Virus record (IMG/VR): IMGVR_UViG_3300024518_004276
Coordinates: 1 to 53,513 of that record
Length of the DNA stretch: 53,513 nucleotides
Source: a virus
Strand: one strand, 5' to 3'
This document shows positions 38,087-46,695 of this stretch, piece by piece. Position 1 is the stretch's first letter. Every line of letters starts with the position of its first letter. The notes under the pieces are model-generated. The model did no database searches and was not told the origin of the DNA. It was given only the letters and a program-made list of their open reading frames with translations. The translations under genes and the position numbers were made by a program.

Positions 38087-38269
38087 ATGGACAGCATAGT
38101 AGATGAAGCGCGTGTCTTTGTGAAAGAAGGCTTAGTTGGCTGGTCATTGGTCAAGCAGTTAGCAGACGAGATAGAGCGGCTGCGGTTCATACTAGAGGTC
38201 ATCAAAAACAATGATCCACGTATTGTTGAAATTGCCGAGCAGGCGTTAAGCAGGAAAATAGGAAAATAG
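38087..38269 (+). CDS. Tiny helical protein (cassette 1)
   Basis: 60 residues (MDSIVDEARVFVKEGLVGWS...). Starts directly after a junction element; ends in the next one. Helical, no family recognised. Confidence 0.5.
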   Translation: MDSIVDEARVFVKEGLVGWSLVKQLADEIERLRFILEVIKNNDPRIVEIAEQALSRKIGK

Positions 38270-38278
38270 GCCCGACTG

Positions 38279-38428
38279 ATGAACCAGCAAGAAAAGCACC
38301 GAGCGATGATAGAGGCTCTTGACAGCGTATGGCCGGGGTTGCCGGGACCGCGCACTGCTGCCTTGCAAATACTAACCGCGCTGGCGCTACTGGGTTTTAC
38401 AATCACGCCAACCGAGACAGGAAATTAG
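38279..38428 (+). CDS. Tiny protein (cassette 2)
   Basis: 49 residues (MNQQEKHRAMIEALDSVWPG...), with a hydrophobic C-terminal stretch (LQILTALALLGFTI). ATG follows the junction element by 3 bases; the stop TAG lies within the next element. Confidence 0.5.
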   Translation: MNQQEKHRAMIEALDSVWPGLPGPRTAALQILTALALLGFTITPTETGN

Positions 38429-38435
38429 GCCCGAT

Positions 38436-38576
38436 ATGAACCAAGGGGCAAGAGACGCTAATCAAGAAATCCGTCATCGCGAAGCAGCCGCTCTGGAGGC
38501 AAAAGTCTTATCGACGTTGCGACGGATTGAATTGCTGCTGGAACGAATTGCAAATCAAACAGACCTATCAGGATAA
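38436..38576 (+). CDS. Tiny coiled-coil protein (cassette 3)
   Basis: 46 residues (MNQGARDANQEIRHREAAAL...), one charged helix (TLRRIELLLERIANQ). Begins MNQ like cassette 2, suggesting a shared junction. Last gene of the rightward block; convergent with the lysis genes. Confidence 0.5.
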   Translation: MNQGARDANQEIRHREAAALEAKVLSTLRRIELLLERIANQTDLSG

Positions 38577-38588
38577 AAGGCCCCCGCT

Positions 38589-38837
38589 TTATTTTTTTGG
38601 AAACTCCGGCTCCCACTTGCCTGTCTTGGGATTGAGCTTCTGGCATTTCGGCTGATCCGCGCACCACGTATTATGCTCAAGCAGCTGTGTGGCCAGACTG
38701 TCAGAAACGACAACCGCGTCTTTCTTCGTGGGGTAGATGGCCTTGGACCCTACGCCCGCATCAACAAGCCCACTAGCGCACCCACTTAGCAAGCTCAGCC
38801 CGACGCTTAGCCATAGGCATAGTCCGAATTTTTGCAT
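38589..38837 (-). CDS. Outer-membrane spanin lipoprotein (Rz1-like)
   Basis: 82 residues. Signal peptide ending in lipobox LLSGC (Cys20 of the ATG form), followed by a short hydrophilic protein with two more cysteines. It overlaps the inner spanin gene by 65 bases, the usual Rz/Rz1 arrangement. It fuses outer and inner membranes in the last step of lysis. Confidence 0.75.
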   Translation of the reverse strand: MQKFGLCLWLSVGLSLLSGCASGLVDAGVGSKAIYPTKKDAVVVSDSLATQLLEHNTWCADQPKCQKLNPKTGKWEPEFPKK

Positions 38838-39105
38838 CACTGTTTACCCTTTTTTGTGCCGCTCTAAAGTTGCGGACTTTCTGCTTGCCAATCTCACGTT
38901 TGGCACCTGTCCTCTTGCCTGAGATGTATGCCCAGAACAGAGCGAGCAGAAAGGCACCAATGACCAGAATGATCCTACCGAGCTTTGTACCGATAAGGAA
39001 GGACGCAACGACAGGCCACATGCCGAGCAGCAGGAGCACACCGGCAACGCCGATAACGCCGACAATCGACAAGATCAGAGGGAGCCAGTCCAGAAAAGCA
39101 CTCAT
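38773..39105 (-). CDS. Inner-membrane spanin (Rz-like)
   Basis: 110 residues from ATG 39105 (GGAGG upstream). Two hydrophobic stretches (LPLILSIVGVIGVAGVLLLL; LGRIILVIGAFLLALFWAYI), then a basic helical tail (REIGKQKVRNFRAAQKRV). Overlap with the lipoprotein gene downstream supports a spanin pair, though the double hydrophobic region is unlike classic Rz. Confidence 0.6.
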   Translation of the reverse strand: MSAFLDWLPLILSIVGVIGVAGVLLLLGMWPVVASFLIGTKLGRIILVIGAFLLALFWAYISGKRTGAKREIGKQKVRNFRAAQKRVNSDAKIRTMPMAKRRAELAKWVR

Positions 39106-39683
39106 AGCCAGAACCTCCACCTACGCTTCTTGGGTTTGGAAGGCACTTGTGCAGGCGGGCCCTCCTCGATTTCATCAATCTTTTTTGAGACTGACGCAGT
39201 TTGTAGCTTCGGATCGAGACAGATCTTTCTCTCATGCTGGCGGCGGTTGGCAAGCCCTTGCACTCTGCGACCTCCAGCGCGATTCCACAAAAGAAGGCTG
39301 TCACATGCTTTTCCCCAGTTGCCTGCATCAAGGTTCTTTCGCACGGAACTGCGGCAGAACGCGGCCACCCCTATATTGTAGGATAGGCTCAGGGAGGCGA
39401 TATATGGCCCGTCAGGCACCTTGTCGGGTGTCTTGAGGCACCGCCTCATCCCCGTCTCGTAGCTCACCAGCGCGTTGCCTAGCATGGTCTTGCACTGATC
39501 CATCGTATACACATCGCCAGCCTTGACGCCTCGCGTCTCACCGAAGCAGACGGTCCATGGCTGGCCGGTGCCTATCGTGTCCTTGTAGGCAACGAGGCGG
39601 ACACCCTCGGATGCCGACACGGACCCGACAACAATGGTCATTACAGCCGCGCTCTTTTTCAGGCGGCTTTTCATTTTGGTCAT
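39102..39683 (-). CDS. SAR endolysin, GH24 lysozyme family
   Basis: 193 residues. An N-terminal signal-anchor-release helix (SAAVMTIVVGSVSA) lies directly before the catalytic Glu26 in SEGVRLVAYKDTIG (Asp35), with WTVCFGETRGV following: the E-x8-D plus Thr pattern of phage P21-type lysozymes. C-terminal tail is basic. Degrades peptidoglycan after release from the membrane. Confidence 0.9.
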   Translation of the reverse strand: MTKMKSRLKKSAAVMTIVVGSVSASEGVRLVAYKDTIGTGQPWTVCFGETRGVKAGDVYTMDQCKTMLGNALVSYETGMRRCLKTPDKVPDGPYIASLSLSYNIGVAAFCRSSVRKNLDAGNWGKACDSLLLWNRAGGRRVQGLANRRQHERKICLDPKLQTASVSKKIDEIEEGPPAQVPSKPKKRRWRFWL

Positions 39684-39892
39684 ATCATGATCCTTGCGAC
39701 CAGCGCGGCAGCTGTTACCACGCCTGAGATTGCAGCGAACGCCCCAGCGGGAACGGGCAGGCTATCAAACATGAAGGGCAACGCGACCTCGATCCCCGAT
39801 AGGAACGCAGCGAGGATAATTAGGCGAACACTCCACGCATGCCGTAAAAGCCTCGGCCATTCAGGATGGAGCTTTTCCTTAACGCGTTTCAT
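39680..39892 (-). CDS. Holin-like membrane protein
   Basis: 70 residues with two transmembrane helices (VRLIILAAFLSGIEVALPFM; FAAISGVVTAAALVARIM) and a charged N-terminus. Location directly upstream of the SAR endolysin supports a holin or pinholin. Confidence 0.7.
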   Translation of the reverse strand: MKRVKEKLHPEWPRLLRHAWSVRLIILAAFLSGIEVALPFMFDSLPVPAGAFAAISGVVTAAALVARIMI

Positions 39893-40221
39893 CTGAGTTT
39901 GTCCCTTTTCTTTTTGGCCACATCCAGCTTGTACTGATAGCGCAACCTCTGACGTACAATCCTCTGCACCTGCACTGCGATTGATTCGGTCTTGGCCACG
40001 CCGTCGAATTTGCCCTCCCTGAGAGACAGGTTATCAACCTCATTTTCCAGAACGAGTATCGTGGTTTCCAAAGCCTCAGCCTTGTTGCCATCCACCTTGA
40101 CCTCGAGGTTGCCGACCATCCGCACTGTAGCGGGCAGTGGACCGCCAACATTTATCCAGACGATGAATATAGCCGCCAAGGCGGTGGCCCCGGCTCCTAC
40201 TTTTAGCAAGGTCTTATACAT
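39889..40221 (-). CDS. Membrane-anchored coiled-coil protein
   Basis: 110 residues from ATG 40221. One N-terminal membrane helix (LKVGAGATALAAIFIVWIN), then a charged coiled-coil. It could be a lysis regulator or another spanin-like protein; no family recognised. Confidence 0.6.
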   Translation of the reverse strand: MYKTLLKVGAGATALAAIFIVWINVGGPLPATVRMVGNLEVKVDGNKAEALETTILVLENEVDNLSLREGKFDGVAKTESIAVQVQRIVRQRLRYQYKLDVAKKKRDKLR

Positions 40222-40469
40222 CACACTTCCCTTCTCTCTGTCTCCCAAACGCTGACGTCAAATCCTTTGTCTTTCCACTCTTTCATGGGGTAACAGCCAA
40301 GCTCCATAATGACGTACATCCCAGATACTGCGATTACCGTTTCCACCAATAGTGGCAGTCTAGTCTTGCATTTTTCCATACTCAGATATGGCCCGCGAAT
40401 GTCTGCCAGCTGCCCATCGCCTAAAGGGACCAACGATTTCCAAATGACTGCAGCATAAAGTAGCTTCAA
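40221..40469 (-). CDS. Hypothetical protein of the lysis region
   Basis: 82 residues from TTG 40469; no clear ribosome binding site, and ATG at residue 31 (MEKCKTRL) is an alternative. Short hydrophobic stretch (LLVETVIAVSGMYVIM). First gene of the lysis group after the tail fibre. Confidence 0.4.
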   Translation of the reverse strand: MKLLYAAVIWKSLVPLGDGQLADIRGPYLSMEKCKTRLPLLVETVIAVSGMYVIMELGCYPMKEWKDKGFDVSVWETERREV

Positions 40470-40511
40470 TGGATGTGTGTCTCATCATTCCGTGTTTTCA
40501 GTTGATAGGTC

Positions 40512-41912
40512 TCAGCCCAGATATTTTGCAACGAGCTGCATGTTTTCTTGTCCGCCGTTGAATGTGTTGGTGCCAGCACCACTTCCTATTTCGCAGGCAT
40601 TGATGTTGTTGAGACCAAGGCCCGGTGGAAGCATGTGCCGTGCAGACAAGAGAACTCCGTGACTGCCCCCGGGGGTGGATCCGCCGCCACCAGCTTGGCC
40701 AGAAAATGCCGTCGTCGAGTTAACCCCAATTCCTATTGCTGCAGTTGTTGCGGCATTGCTAGAGACAAATTTTTGTCTGAAGTCCAAGTCGACCCACTCT
40801 TCTGCAAGGCCTGTAAGAACTATGAGGGCATTGCCAGCTGTTGCACGAGACTGCCGGATGGTTCCAGTGGCATAGGCCCAAGTGGCTGTGGCATCGCCTA
40901 TCAATATTACAATCGGCTTGCGATTATAGGCGTTCCAAACGCCCCATTCCTTCGACTGTCCAAAAGCCGTGTCGCAGGACACCTGACCGTTCGCGGACAT
41001 GAGTATTGTTCCAACATACGTGCCGAGATTAGCCCCAACACTGAATGTGTTGGTGGAGTTGGTCATGGTCATTGCGTTTGCGTTGACAAGCATGCCTTGG
41101 ACCCGCGCTAACTCAGCAGTGCTGGCCCCGGTTCCCCTCGCTCCTGAACCGGCAGTAATGGTCGACCACACAGGAGATGTGCCTATGGTGACAACGCCAG
41201 ACTCTGACCAGACATACACATCATAGATGTTGCCGCTGGCGTGCCCGGCAACGAGGGTCAAGGTCAGCTCTGCAAATGTGGTGGGAATGAAGGACGTACC
41301 ATTGTAGATGGGGATCAGATTCCCAGTGTATGGCATATAAAATACGGAAGCTTTGTCCGGAGAGTCTGTCGAGATGACAGGAACCCCTGACGTCACAGTC
41401 AGACGGCCCTGAGGGCTAGGAACTGCGGCAGTCGCAGAGGCTGCATTGAGCGCCGTCCAGACGGCTGCAGCTGCATTGCCGGTCGTCGTGCAGTAGTAGA
41501 GAATGTCGTTTGTGAAGTCCCAATACACATCAGGAAGGACGCCAGCCGACGAGGCTGTGCCAGCCACGCTGCCATTCGGGTCTCCATCGCCAACCGTCAT
41601 CTTCTCGAAAGTGTCAAAGTCGGAGCTGCGCACCGGATCCGCAGTCCAGATCGCAGACGTCGGAGGATCCGTGTCGGTCGACGGAGCGAGCACCACTTTA
41701 TAGTCTTGGTTTTTTAGCCAGACATCGCTCGGGAGCCTGCCGAGGCTATCCAGCACAACCGGGTTGGCATTTGCAGACGACAGGGGTTCATCGGAATATG
41801 TGTCCAACTTCGTGGATGTTCCTGTTTCGTAGAAGAACAGCTGGGCACCGCTCAACGGAACGCCCGCACTGTCGACTATCTGCGTCAAAGGGTTGTAAAA
41901 TCTCTGTGCCAT
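40512..41912 (-). CDS. Tail fibre/spike-like protein with P22-type head-binding domain
   Basis: 466 residues from ATG 41912 (AAGGAT upstream). The N-terminus (FYNPLTQIVDSAGVPLSGAQ, YSDEPLSSANANPVVLDSLG) is the adaptor domain that attaches tailspikes and fibres to the virion. The rest is beta-rich and Gly/Ala/Thr-rich, ending in a Gly-rich tip (GQAGGGGSTPGGSHGV) like glycine-loop receptor-binding tips. It should recognise the host surface. Confidence 0.85.
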   Translation of the reverse strand: MAQRFYNPLTQIVDSAGVPLSGAQLFFYETGTSTKLDTYSDEPLSSANANPVVLDSLGRLPSDVWLKNQDYKVVLAPSTDTDPPTSAIWTADPVRSSDFDTFEKMTVGDGDPNGSVAGTASSAGVLPDVYWDFTNDILYYCTTTGNAAAAVWTALNAASATAAVPSPQGRLTVTSGVPVISTDSPDKASVFYMPYTGNLIPIYNGTSFIPTTFAELTLTLVAGHASGNIYDVYVWSESGVVTIGTSPVWSTITAGSGARGTGASTAELARVQGMLVNANAMTMTNSTNTFSVGANLGTYVGTILMSANGQVSCDTAFGQSKEWGVWNAYNRKPIVILIGDATATWAYATGTIRQSRATAGNALIVLTGLAEEWVDLDFRQKFVSSNAATTAAIGIGVNSTTAFSGQAGGGGSTPGGSHGVLLSARHMLPPGLGLNNINACEIGSGAGTNTFNGGQENMQLVAKYLG

Positions 41913-41922
41913 TAGATATTAT
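41893..41922 (+). promoter_or_regulatory. Plus-strand promoter inside the tail operon
   Basis: TTGTAA, 18 bases, TATTAT (one mismatch to consensus), 19 bases upstream of ATG 41941 and opposite in direction to the surrounding tail genes. Confidence 0.55.
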
Positions 41923-41940
41923 CCTTTAGAGGTAGCCTCC

Positions 41941-42222
41941 ATGAGACCAGCGTTGAGCTTGGCAAAACAGTGGGCCCTGTCCTTGGTGGCCATCAACTTC
42001 GTGTGTCTGATTTCCATATGCATCGTGGCATTCTTGAGCGGGGGCCGGGCAGCTGGGTTCGTGGCACTTCTGACAATCATTCTTCTCCCATGCTTGAGCC
42101 TCTCAGCATATAGAATGACATTTCGTGCAGAACGCGGAGGAAGCCCGAACATGAATTTAGAGATAGCAGAGCCCATGGCTCCGCTTGCAATCGCTCTGTT
42201 CTTCGGTTTTATGTTTTTCTGA
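41941..42222 (+). CDS. Antisense-oriented membrane protein, possible superinfection-exclusion moron
   Basis: 93 residues with three hydrophobic helices (LSLVAINFVCLISICIVAFL; AGFVALLTIILLPCLSLSAY; APLAIALFFGFMFF). It has its own promoter and a GAGG site 9 bases before ATG. It fills the gap between an ejection-protein gene and the tail fibre gene, where P22-like phages often carry immunity or exclusion genes. The overlapping minus frame (41919-42350) looks non-protein-like. Confidence 0.6.
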   Translation: MRPALSLAKQWALSLVAINFVCLISICIVAFLSGGRAAGFVALLTIILLPCLSLSAYRMTFRAERGGSPNMNLEIAEPMAPLAIALFFGFMFF

Positions 42223-44658
42223 TTACTCACTGCCATACTCCGATCCAATGGCTCCACCCAGACCACCGCCTCCGGGCCCACGTCTTTTTGGAAGCCTTCC
42301 TGAGAATGCCTTCCCCATTTGCCTAGCGGCGATCCCCTCCCCGTGGGCACCCAATATAGAGACGGCTTTATTCTTCATTACACGCCACCAAACAGCTTCT
42401 ACGGATTTCCGCGCAAGCTGAGCACTCATAGCCTGACGCCTCAGTAAATTAGTGAGGACATTATCCCGCATTCTCCTCTGCAGCATCATCAGCTCAGTTG
42501 CCGTGCCCGATGGGTTGAGATTAACCGACTGATTGCGCCTCGCCATAAGGCCAAACGATCTCATGCGATTAAGCTCCTCCTTTGAATAGAGAATTTTCAG
42601 CATGGATGACTGATGATTAAAAGCATTTTCGATGTTGGTAGAAATCTGACCGAGAGCAGTGTCCATATCAACCCGAGTGATTTTTTGGGCATTTCTGAAA
42701 ATATGATTCTGTCGAGCCAGCTTAAGCCAATAAGCCTGCCTCATTGCATGCCATGCTTCCGGCTGTTCTTTTTCTAGAATGCCCTTCATCCGGATTAGAG
42801 CGGTCCTCGCCCCGTCCTTCGGTGAGGTTTTAAATGCAGACGAAAAGATTTTGTTAATTGCGCCCTCTGGAGAATCGGCAACCTCCATAATCTTTTTTAT
42901 CATCTTCCCTGCAGCATCATTCTTGCCGCTAACTTCAAACCTTTTCTTGGCCTTTGCCGTAATGCCAATGGCCTTCTGCAGCAGCGCAAATTGTTCAGGG
43001 TTTGCGTTTTCCAAAGCACCGTCCGCAAGACTTTGAATCCATTCATTGTAGGCCGTCTTGACCTTAGCCACAGCTCGGTAGTCAGCCCCTTTGCCGGTCG
43101 CCCTCTTAACGGCCAAGGCATCTCCAACGTGTTCATTTATATTTTTGCGAATGTCATAGAAGTTCATCTTCCGGGGCGGCCCACCAGCCTTTAGAAGTTT
43201 TGATGTGGGCTCACGCACCTTGCCTTCCATGAAGTCCGCGAGCATATCAAGGGCCTTGGTCGTCTCCTTCAGATCGGTAGTAATATTCTGAGTGCCGAGG
43301 CCTTCGCGGATTCTTACACCCAGATCATCGAATGATTTTTGCGGTATCCCGCCCGGGAAAATGGCGTCAACATCAACGTCTTTATAGGCTTTGGTTATTC
43401 TTGCTGCGTCCCTTGCCTTTTCGCTGCTTAGACCCTGCTGGAGATTAGTGCCAGCCTCCTCAAATCCCTCAACGGCTTCGTCGGCCCCACCAGCCAGACG
43501 TTGTGTCTGGGTATCAACTGCCGCAGCTACCTGTGAGCGTTGAGTGGCATCAAATTCTTGGGCCACCCCCTTTGCTCCACTGCCCATAGTTCCCGATCTG
43601 GCGTCGTGTTCGGTACGCAACAGGTCAGGGTCTTTGGTGCGCTGACCTGCGCTAGAAGTTGTGTCAAATTGATCGCTCTGCGCCCTCATAACTGCTTGAG
43701 GATCATCGGGCCCTTTTACTATGTCTGGTGCCGTCAGCTCATTAAGCATCTCGGGGGTTACTTCCGATGGGTCAAGCCCTGCATCTTCAACGGCCTTCAC
43801 GCCACGAGCGGTAAGCGAACCTGTCTGTGCATCAATCAGGCCGGGGTCTTTTTTAACCACCTCCTTAAGAAACCGGAATACTGGCATCGTCGCTTCGCCA
43901 AACAGGGCTCCGCCAGCAGCGTAGGCAGCCTTCGTTAAGTCTATATCTCCGAGAGAGCTAAGCCCCTCCTCGTCACTGGCCGCGACATCTTGGGCCATGC
44001 TCGTAAATCCCTGCCCAAAAAATTGAGCAATGCCGCGCCCCACAATCGGAACACCTTTAACCAGCTTGCCGACCCCAGTGCCGCTCACGATATAAGGAAT
44101 GGACTGACTGAGGAATCTGTCTACGTCCCGAACATCAAGACCCGGAGAGTTGATATACTCGCGTCTTTTTTCCCCATAGTCGTCGGTGTATGTAATGATT
44201 TCGTTGCCATGCTTGTCCTCCTCCGGCTCCCCTATCATACGGGCTCCAAGAGCTTCTTTGACAAGTCTGCCATAAGCCTCGTCAGAAACTCCAACCATCT
44301 TCGCTCGTCGGATGTTGTAGGCAGTCCTTGGGTTAAAGCCCTGTCCAGTGAAGCCTTCAACCCCCTCAAACTCAGGGTCTTGCTCTCCAACAACCATGCC
44401 TTTAATGCCCTCGTAAGCACCAGTCGCCATGTCTGCCGCCTTCTCCATGAAGGTCATCGTATGTTGGAGAACCTCTTCAGCGGTTACGCCTTTCTCGCGA
44501 AGATAAGATTCGACCTCCGCCTGACCACCACCCCCTCGGATGATGTCTTGCGTGTCCTGTTCAATCCCACTCCAGTATTCAGCCTGAGTAATGTTGCCCG
44601 GGGTTTCACCAAACTGGCCCTCAGATTGAGGAGTTTTTTGTGGGCTTAGAGGTGCCAT
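42223..44658 (-). CDS. Ejection protein, P22 gp16 position
   Basis: 811 residues, larger than P22 gp16 (about 600). Gly-rich N-terminus, a hydrophobic segment near 190-230 (IPYIVSGTGVGKLVKG, GRGIAQFFGQG) and a long helical C-terminal half. Called from gene order (gp7, gp20, then this, then the tail fibre) and composition rather than sequence identity. Ejection proteins exit with DNA to form a channel through the cell envelope. Confidence 0.75.
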   Translation of the reverse strand: MAPLSPQKTPQSEGQFGETPGNITQAEYWSGIEQDTQDIIRGGGGQAEVESYLREKGVTAEEVLQHTMTFMEKAADMATGAYEGIKGMVVGEQDPEFEGVEGFTGQGFNPRTAYNIRRAKMVGVSDEAYGRLVKEALGARMIGEPEEDKHGNEIITYTDDYGEKRREYINSPGLDVRDVDRFLSQSIPYIVSGTGVGKLVKGVPIVGRGIAQFFGQGFTSMAQDVAASDEEGLSSLGDIDLTKAAYAAGGALFGEATMPVFRFLKEVVKKDPGLIDAQTGSLTARGVKAVEDAGLDPSEVTPEMLNELTAPDIVKGPDDPQAVMRAQSDQFDTTSSAGQRTKDPDLLRTEHDARSGTMGSGAKGVAQEFDATQRSQVAAAVDTQTQRLAGGADEAVEGFEEAGTNLQQGLSSEKARDAARITKAYKDVDVDAIFPGGIPQKSFDDLGVRIREGLGTQNITTDLKETTKALDMLADFMEGKVREPTSKLLKAGGPPRKMNFYDIRKNINEHVGDALAVKRATGKGADYRAVAKVKTAYNEWIQSLADGALENANPEQFALLQKAIGITAKAKKRFEVSGKNDAAGKMIKKIMEVADSPEGAINKIFSSAFKTSPKDGARTALIRMKGILEKEQPEAWHAMRQAYWLKLARQNHIFRNAQKITRVDMDTALGQISTNIENAFNHQSSMLKILYSKEELNRMRSFGLMARRNQSVNLNPSGTATELMMLQRRMRDNVLTNLLRRQAMSAQLARKSVEAVWWRVMKNKAVSILGAHGEGIAARQMGKAFSGRLPKRRGPGGGGLGGAIGSEYGSE

Positions 44659-45981
44659 TTATTTGCCCCTCTCGCGCAAGTTTTTACCGCGTTTCAGGAG
44701 TTTTTTATACGCAGGATTTTTTATGAGCGGTCGGTTCTTGTATTTCTTCGCCGCCTTCATGATCCCGGTCTGAACTTCTTTGCTCCATCGCGGATTCGCA
44801 TTGCGCCAATCCTGATAATCAAAGTAGATGCTGTTCATATCCGTCCCATGCTTTTGCGTGAGGTCTCGCACCTTTCTTGATGCCTCCTGATCGTATGCAG
44901 AACTCTGCTCTGCCATCTGCAGGAGAAGATGTGCCCCCTGTCTGGACATCAGGATGTTTGGGGGAATGCTGAGATACATTTCCAGCTCTCCCTTATTCAT
45001 CATCCTGTCATCAAACATTTTTTTGATGTCCGCAGCTGCACTCTTGCTAAGGGACTGCAGTAGCTCAGTTGCAGAGGTTCCCTCAAGCTCGATGCCAGCA
45101 ATGTCAGTCCCGATCTTTCTGATGGCTTGGACTGCTTCTCCTCCCTTGCCGGTATAAACACCAGCTGCATCCATGGCGTTGACAATTTGCCGGTATTTGT
45201 CAGAGGTGGCTCTGCTGGCTGTAGCTCCCTTCACTACGCCAAGGACTTCTTCGCCAATGCCTGTTCCCCACGCCTTCTGAGCGGCTGTCTCGCCAGCTTG
45301 CACGGTTACGTTCTGGCCTCCGCCACTGGTCATGGCCTTCCAGTTGGGGGTGCCGGGCTTGTAGCCACGATCAATCGCCGTATCAAGATTACGTTTGGCT
45401 GCGGTGTCTTTCTGGTACAGGGAAGTCTGATATTTTTTCAGATCAGTAATCTTGCTGAGCATCTGCTGGAGCGCCATATTGCTGGCAGGCTTAGAGGCAT
45501 AGTGATCATAGTCATCTTTGCTGATCTCTCCGTTCCTGAACATAGATTTAAGACCACTGATATATCCATTATTTCTTGGGTCGCTTCCTTGCTTGGTATT
45601 TTGCAGAAGATGCAGCGCCATACGACCGGCACTGTACAACCTGCGATTGACTGTATCCCTGTCAGATTGTGCGACGAGCTGGTCATACTCATACTTCGTC
45701 TTCTTCGTGGCCTGAGCGCTGGCATCTATAGCGCCGAGCTGAACCTGCGCCCCCAAGGGAAGGCCCTGACGGCGTTTTTGTGTCGGGTCTTCCCTAAATT
45801 CCTCAAGGGCGGTGCGATCCTCGGTGTAGTCTTGGAACTTGGCTGCGGCTCGACCCTCATGAGCTAGAGCATTCTTTCGATCAACAAGCATGTTCCGCGT
45901 CTGAACTCCCTGCTGGAAGTTCTTGTATGGATCGATCTTCGGGTTGAGACCCTTCATCGCGATTGTGTAATCGACAGGCAT
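44659..45981 (-). CDS. Ejection protein, P22 gp20 position
   Basis: 440 residues (P22 gp20 about 470). N-terminal coiled-coil-rich region (FQQGVQTRNMLVDRKNALAH), Gln/Ala-rich middle, basic C-terminus (YKNRPLIKNPAYKKLLKRGK). Overlaps the gp16-position start. Identified by order and size. Confidence 0.75.
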   Translation of the reverse strand: MPVDYTIAMKGLNPKIDPYKNFQQGVQTRNMLVDRKNALAHEGRAAAKFQDYTEDRTALEEFREDPTQKRRQGLPLGAQVQLGAIDASAQATKKTKYEYDQLVAQSDRDTVNRRLYSAGRMALHLLQNTKQGSDPRNNGYISGLKSMFRNGEISKDDYDHYASKPASNMALQQMLSKITDLKKYQTSLYQKDTAAKRNLDTAIDRGYKPGTPNWKAMTSGGGQNVTVQAGETAAQKAWGTGIGEEVLGVVKGATASRATSDKYRQIVNAMDAAGVYTGKGGEAVQAIRKIGTDIAGIELEGTSATELLQSLSKSAAADIKKMFDDRMMNKGELEMYLSIPPNILMSRQGAHLLLQMAEQSSAYDQEASRKVRDLTQKHGTDMNSIYFDYQDWRNANPRWSKEVQTGIMKAAKKYKNRPLIKNPAYKKLLKRGKNLRERGK

Positions 45982-45990
45982 GGCTGTCTC

Positions 45991-46695
45991 CTATGCAGAC
46001 GCTGTTTGTAGCCACGGAAGAGACGCATCGTTGTTTCCCTGTAGCCAAGGAAGATTTGGATCCAAGTCAGTTGCCCCGACGCCACTGACATCATACGCAG
46101 ACTGATTGCTGCCATATTGCAGACCCGCCTGACTGCCGAAGGCCCCGGCGACACCCTGTACGCCTCGCTGGAGGCTATCGGTTATACCAATGGTGCCAGC
46201 CGCCTCGGCCTGCCCGAGACCAGTGGTCAGGTTGGAAATTTCTGTAGCACCCCGCTGTCCACGAGCTGCAAATCTTTCGAGGGGGTTCACATAACTGCCC
46301 ATGAAAGTTTTGTCGGCAAGGCCTGCTGCATACTCCTGCCGCGCCAGCAATCCGCGACCAGACTGAACACCAGTAGACGCGGACAGCTTGTTGCCGATGG
46401 CATCAAGACTCTCTTCTCTTGTGAACTGATATCCCGGGACACGACGAAAGGCATCAAGGGATTCCTGATTGAAGGCCTCTGACGGGCCGCCGCCTCTTTC
46501 GCCGAAGGTGTCTAGACCATACAGCTTGGCGAGCGTCTCGTTGGCAGACTGGCCAAGAGCGATGTCACCGAACTCTCTTCGCTCATTTCTGGCCTGCTTA
46601 ATGCGCTTTTGCTGCTGCTTTGACGACTTGTGTGCGCCGTAAGCGCCGATACCGGCAGAAACAACGCTGCCTATTATGGCTGCTGCGAATGGCAT
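45991..46695 (-). CDS. Ejection protein, P22 gp7-like
   Basis: 234 residues from ATG 46695 (P22 gp7 is 229). A hydrophobic N-terminus (PFAAAIIGSVVSAGIGAYGA) and a basic helix (QQQKRIKQARNERREFG) precede a Gly/Ala/Gln-rich C-terminal region. These are features of the DNA-transfer protein gp7. Confidence 0.8.
   Translation of the reverse strand: MPFAAAIIGSVVSAGIGAYGAHKSSKQQQKRIKQARNERREFGDIALGQSANETLAKLYGLDTFGERGGGPSEAFNQESLDAFRRVPGYQFTREESLDAIGNKLSASTGVQSGRGLLARQEYAAGLADKTFMGSYVNPLERFAARGQRGATEISNLTTGLGQAEAAGTIGITDSLQRGVQGVAGAFGSQAGLQYGSNQSAYDVSGVGATDLDPNLPWLQGNNDASLPWLQTASA

Larger units (their letters stand above)
38015..38585 (+). repeat. Repeated gene-junction element AAAGGCCCGA
   Basis: The motif (A)A(A/T)AGGCCCG recurs at 38015, 38074, 38265, 38423 and (degenerate) 38573. 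Three copies are followed within 2-6 bases by a start codon, and three of the five contain the preceding gene's stop (TAG or TAA). It delimits three tiny genes like cassettes. It may act as an unusual ribosome-binding or recombination junction. Confidence 0.65.

Noticed and set aside
41919-42350. Minus-strand 143-codon frame antisense to the membrane gene
   Set aside because: Composition is unlike a protein and overlaps the preceding gene; the plus frame has promoter, ribosome binding site and membrane helices.
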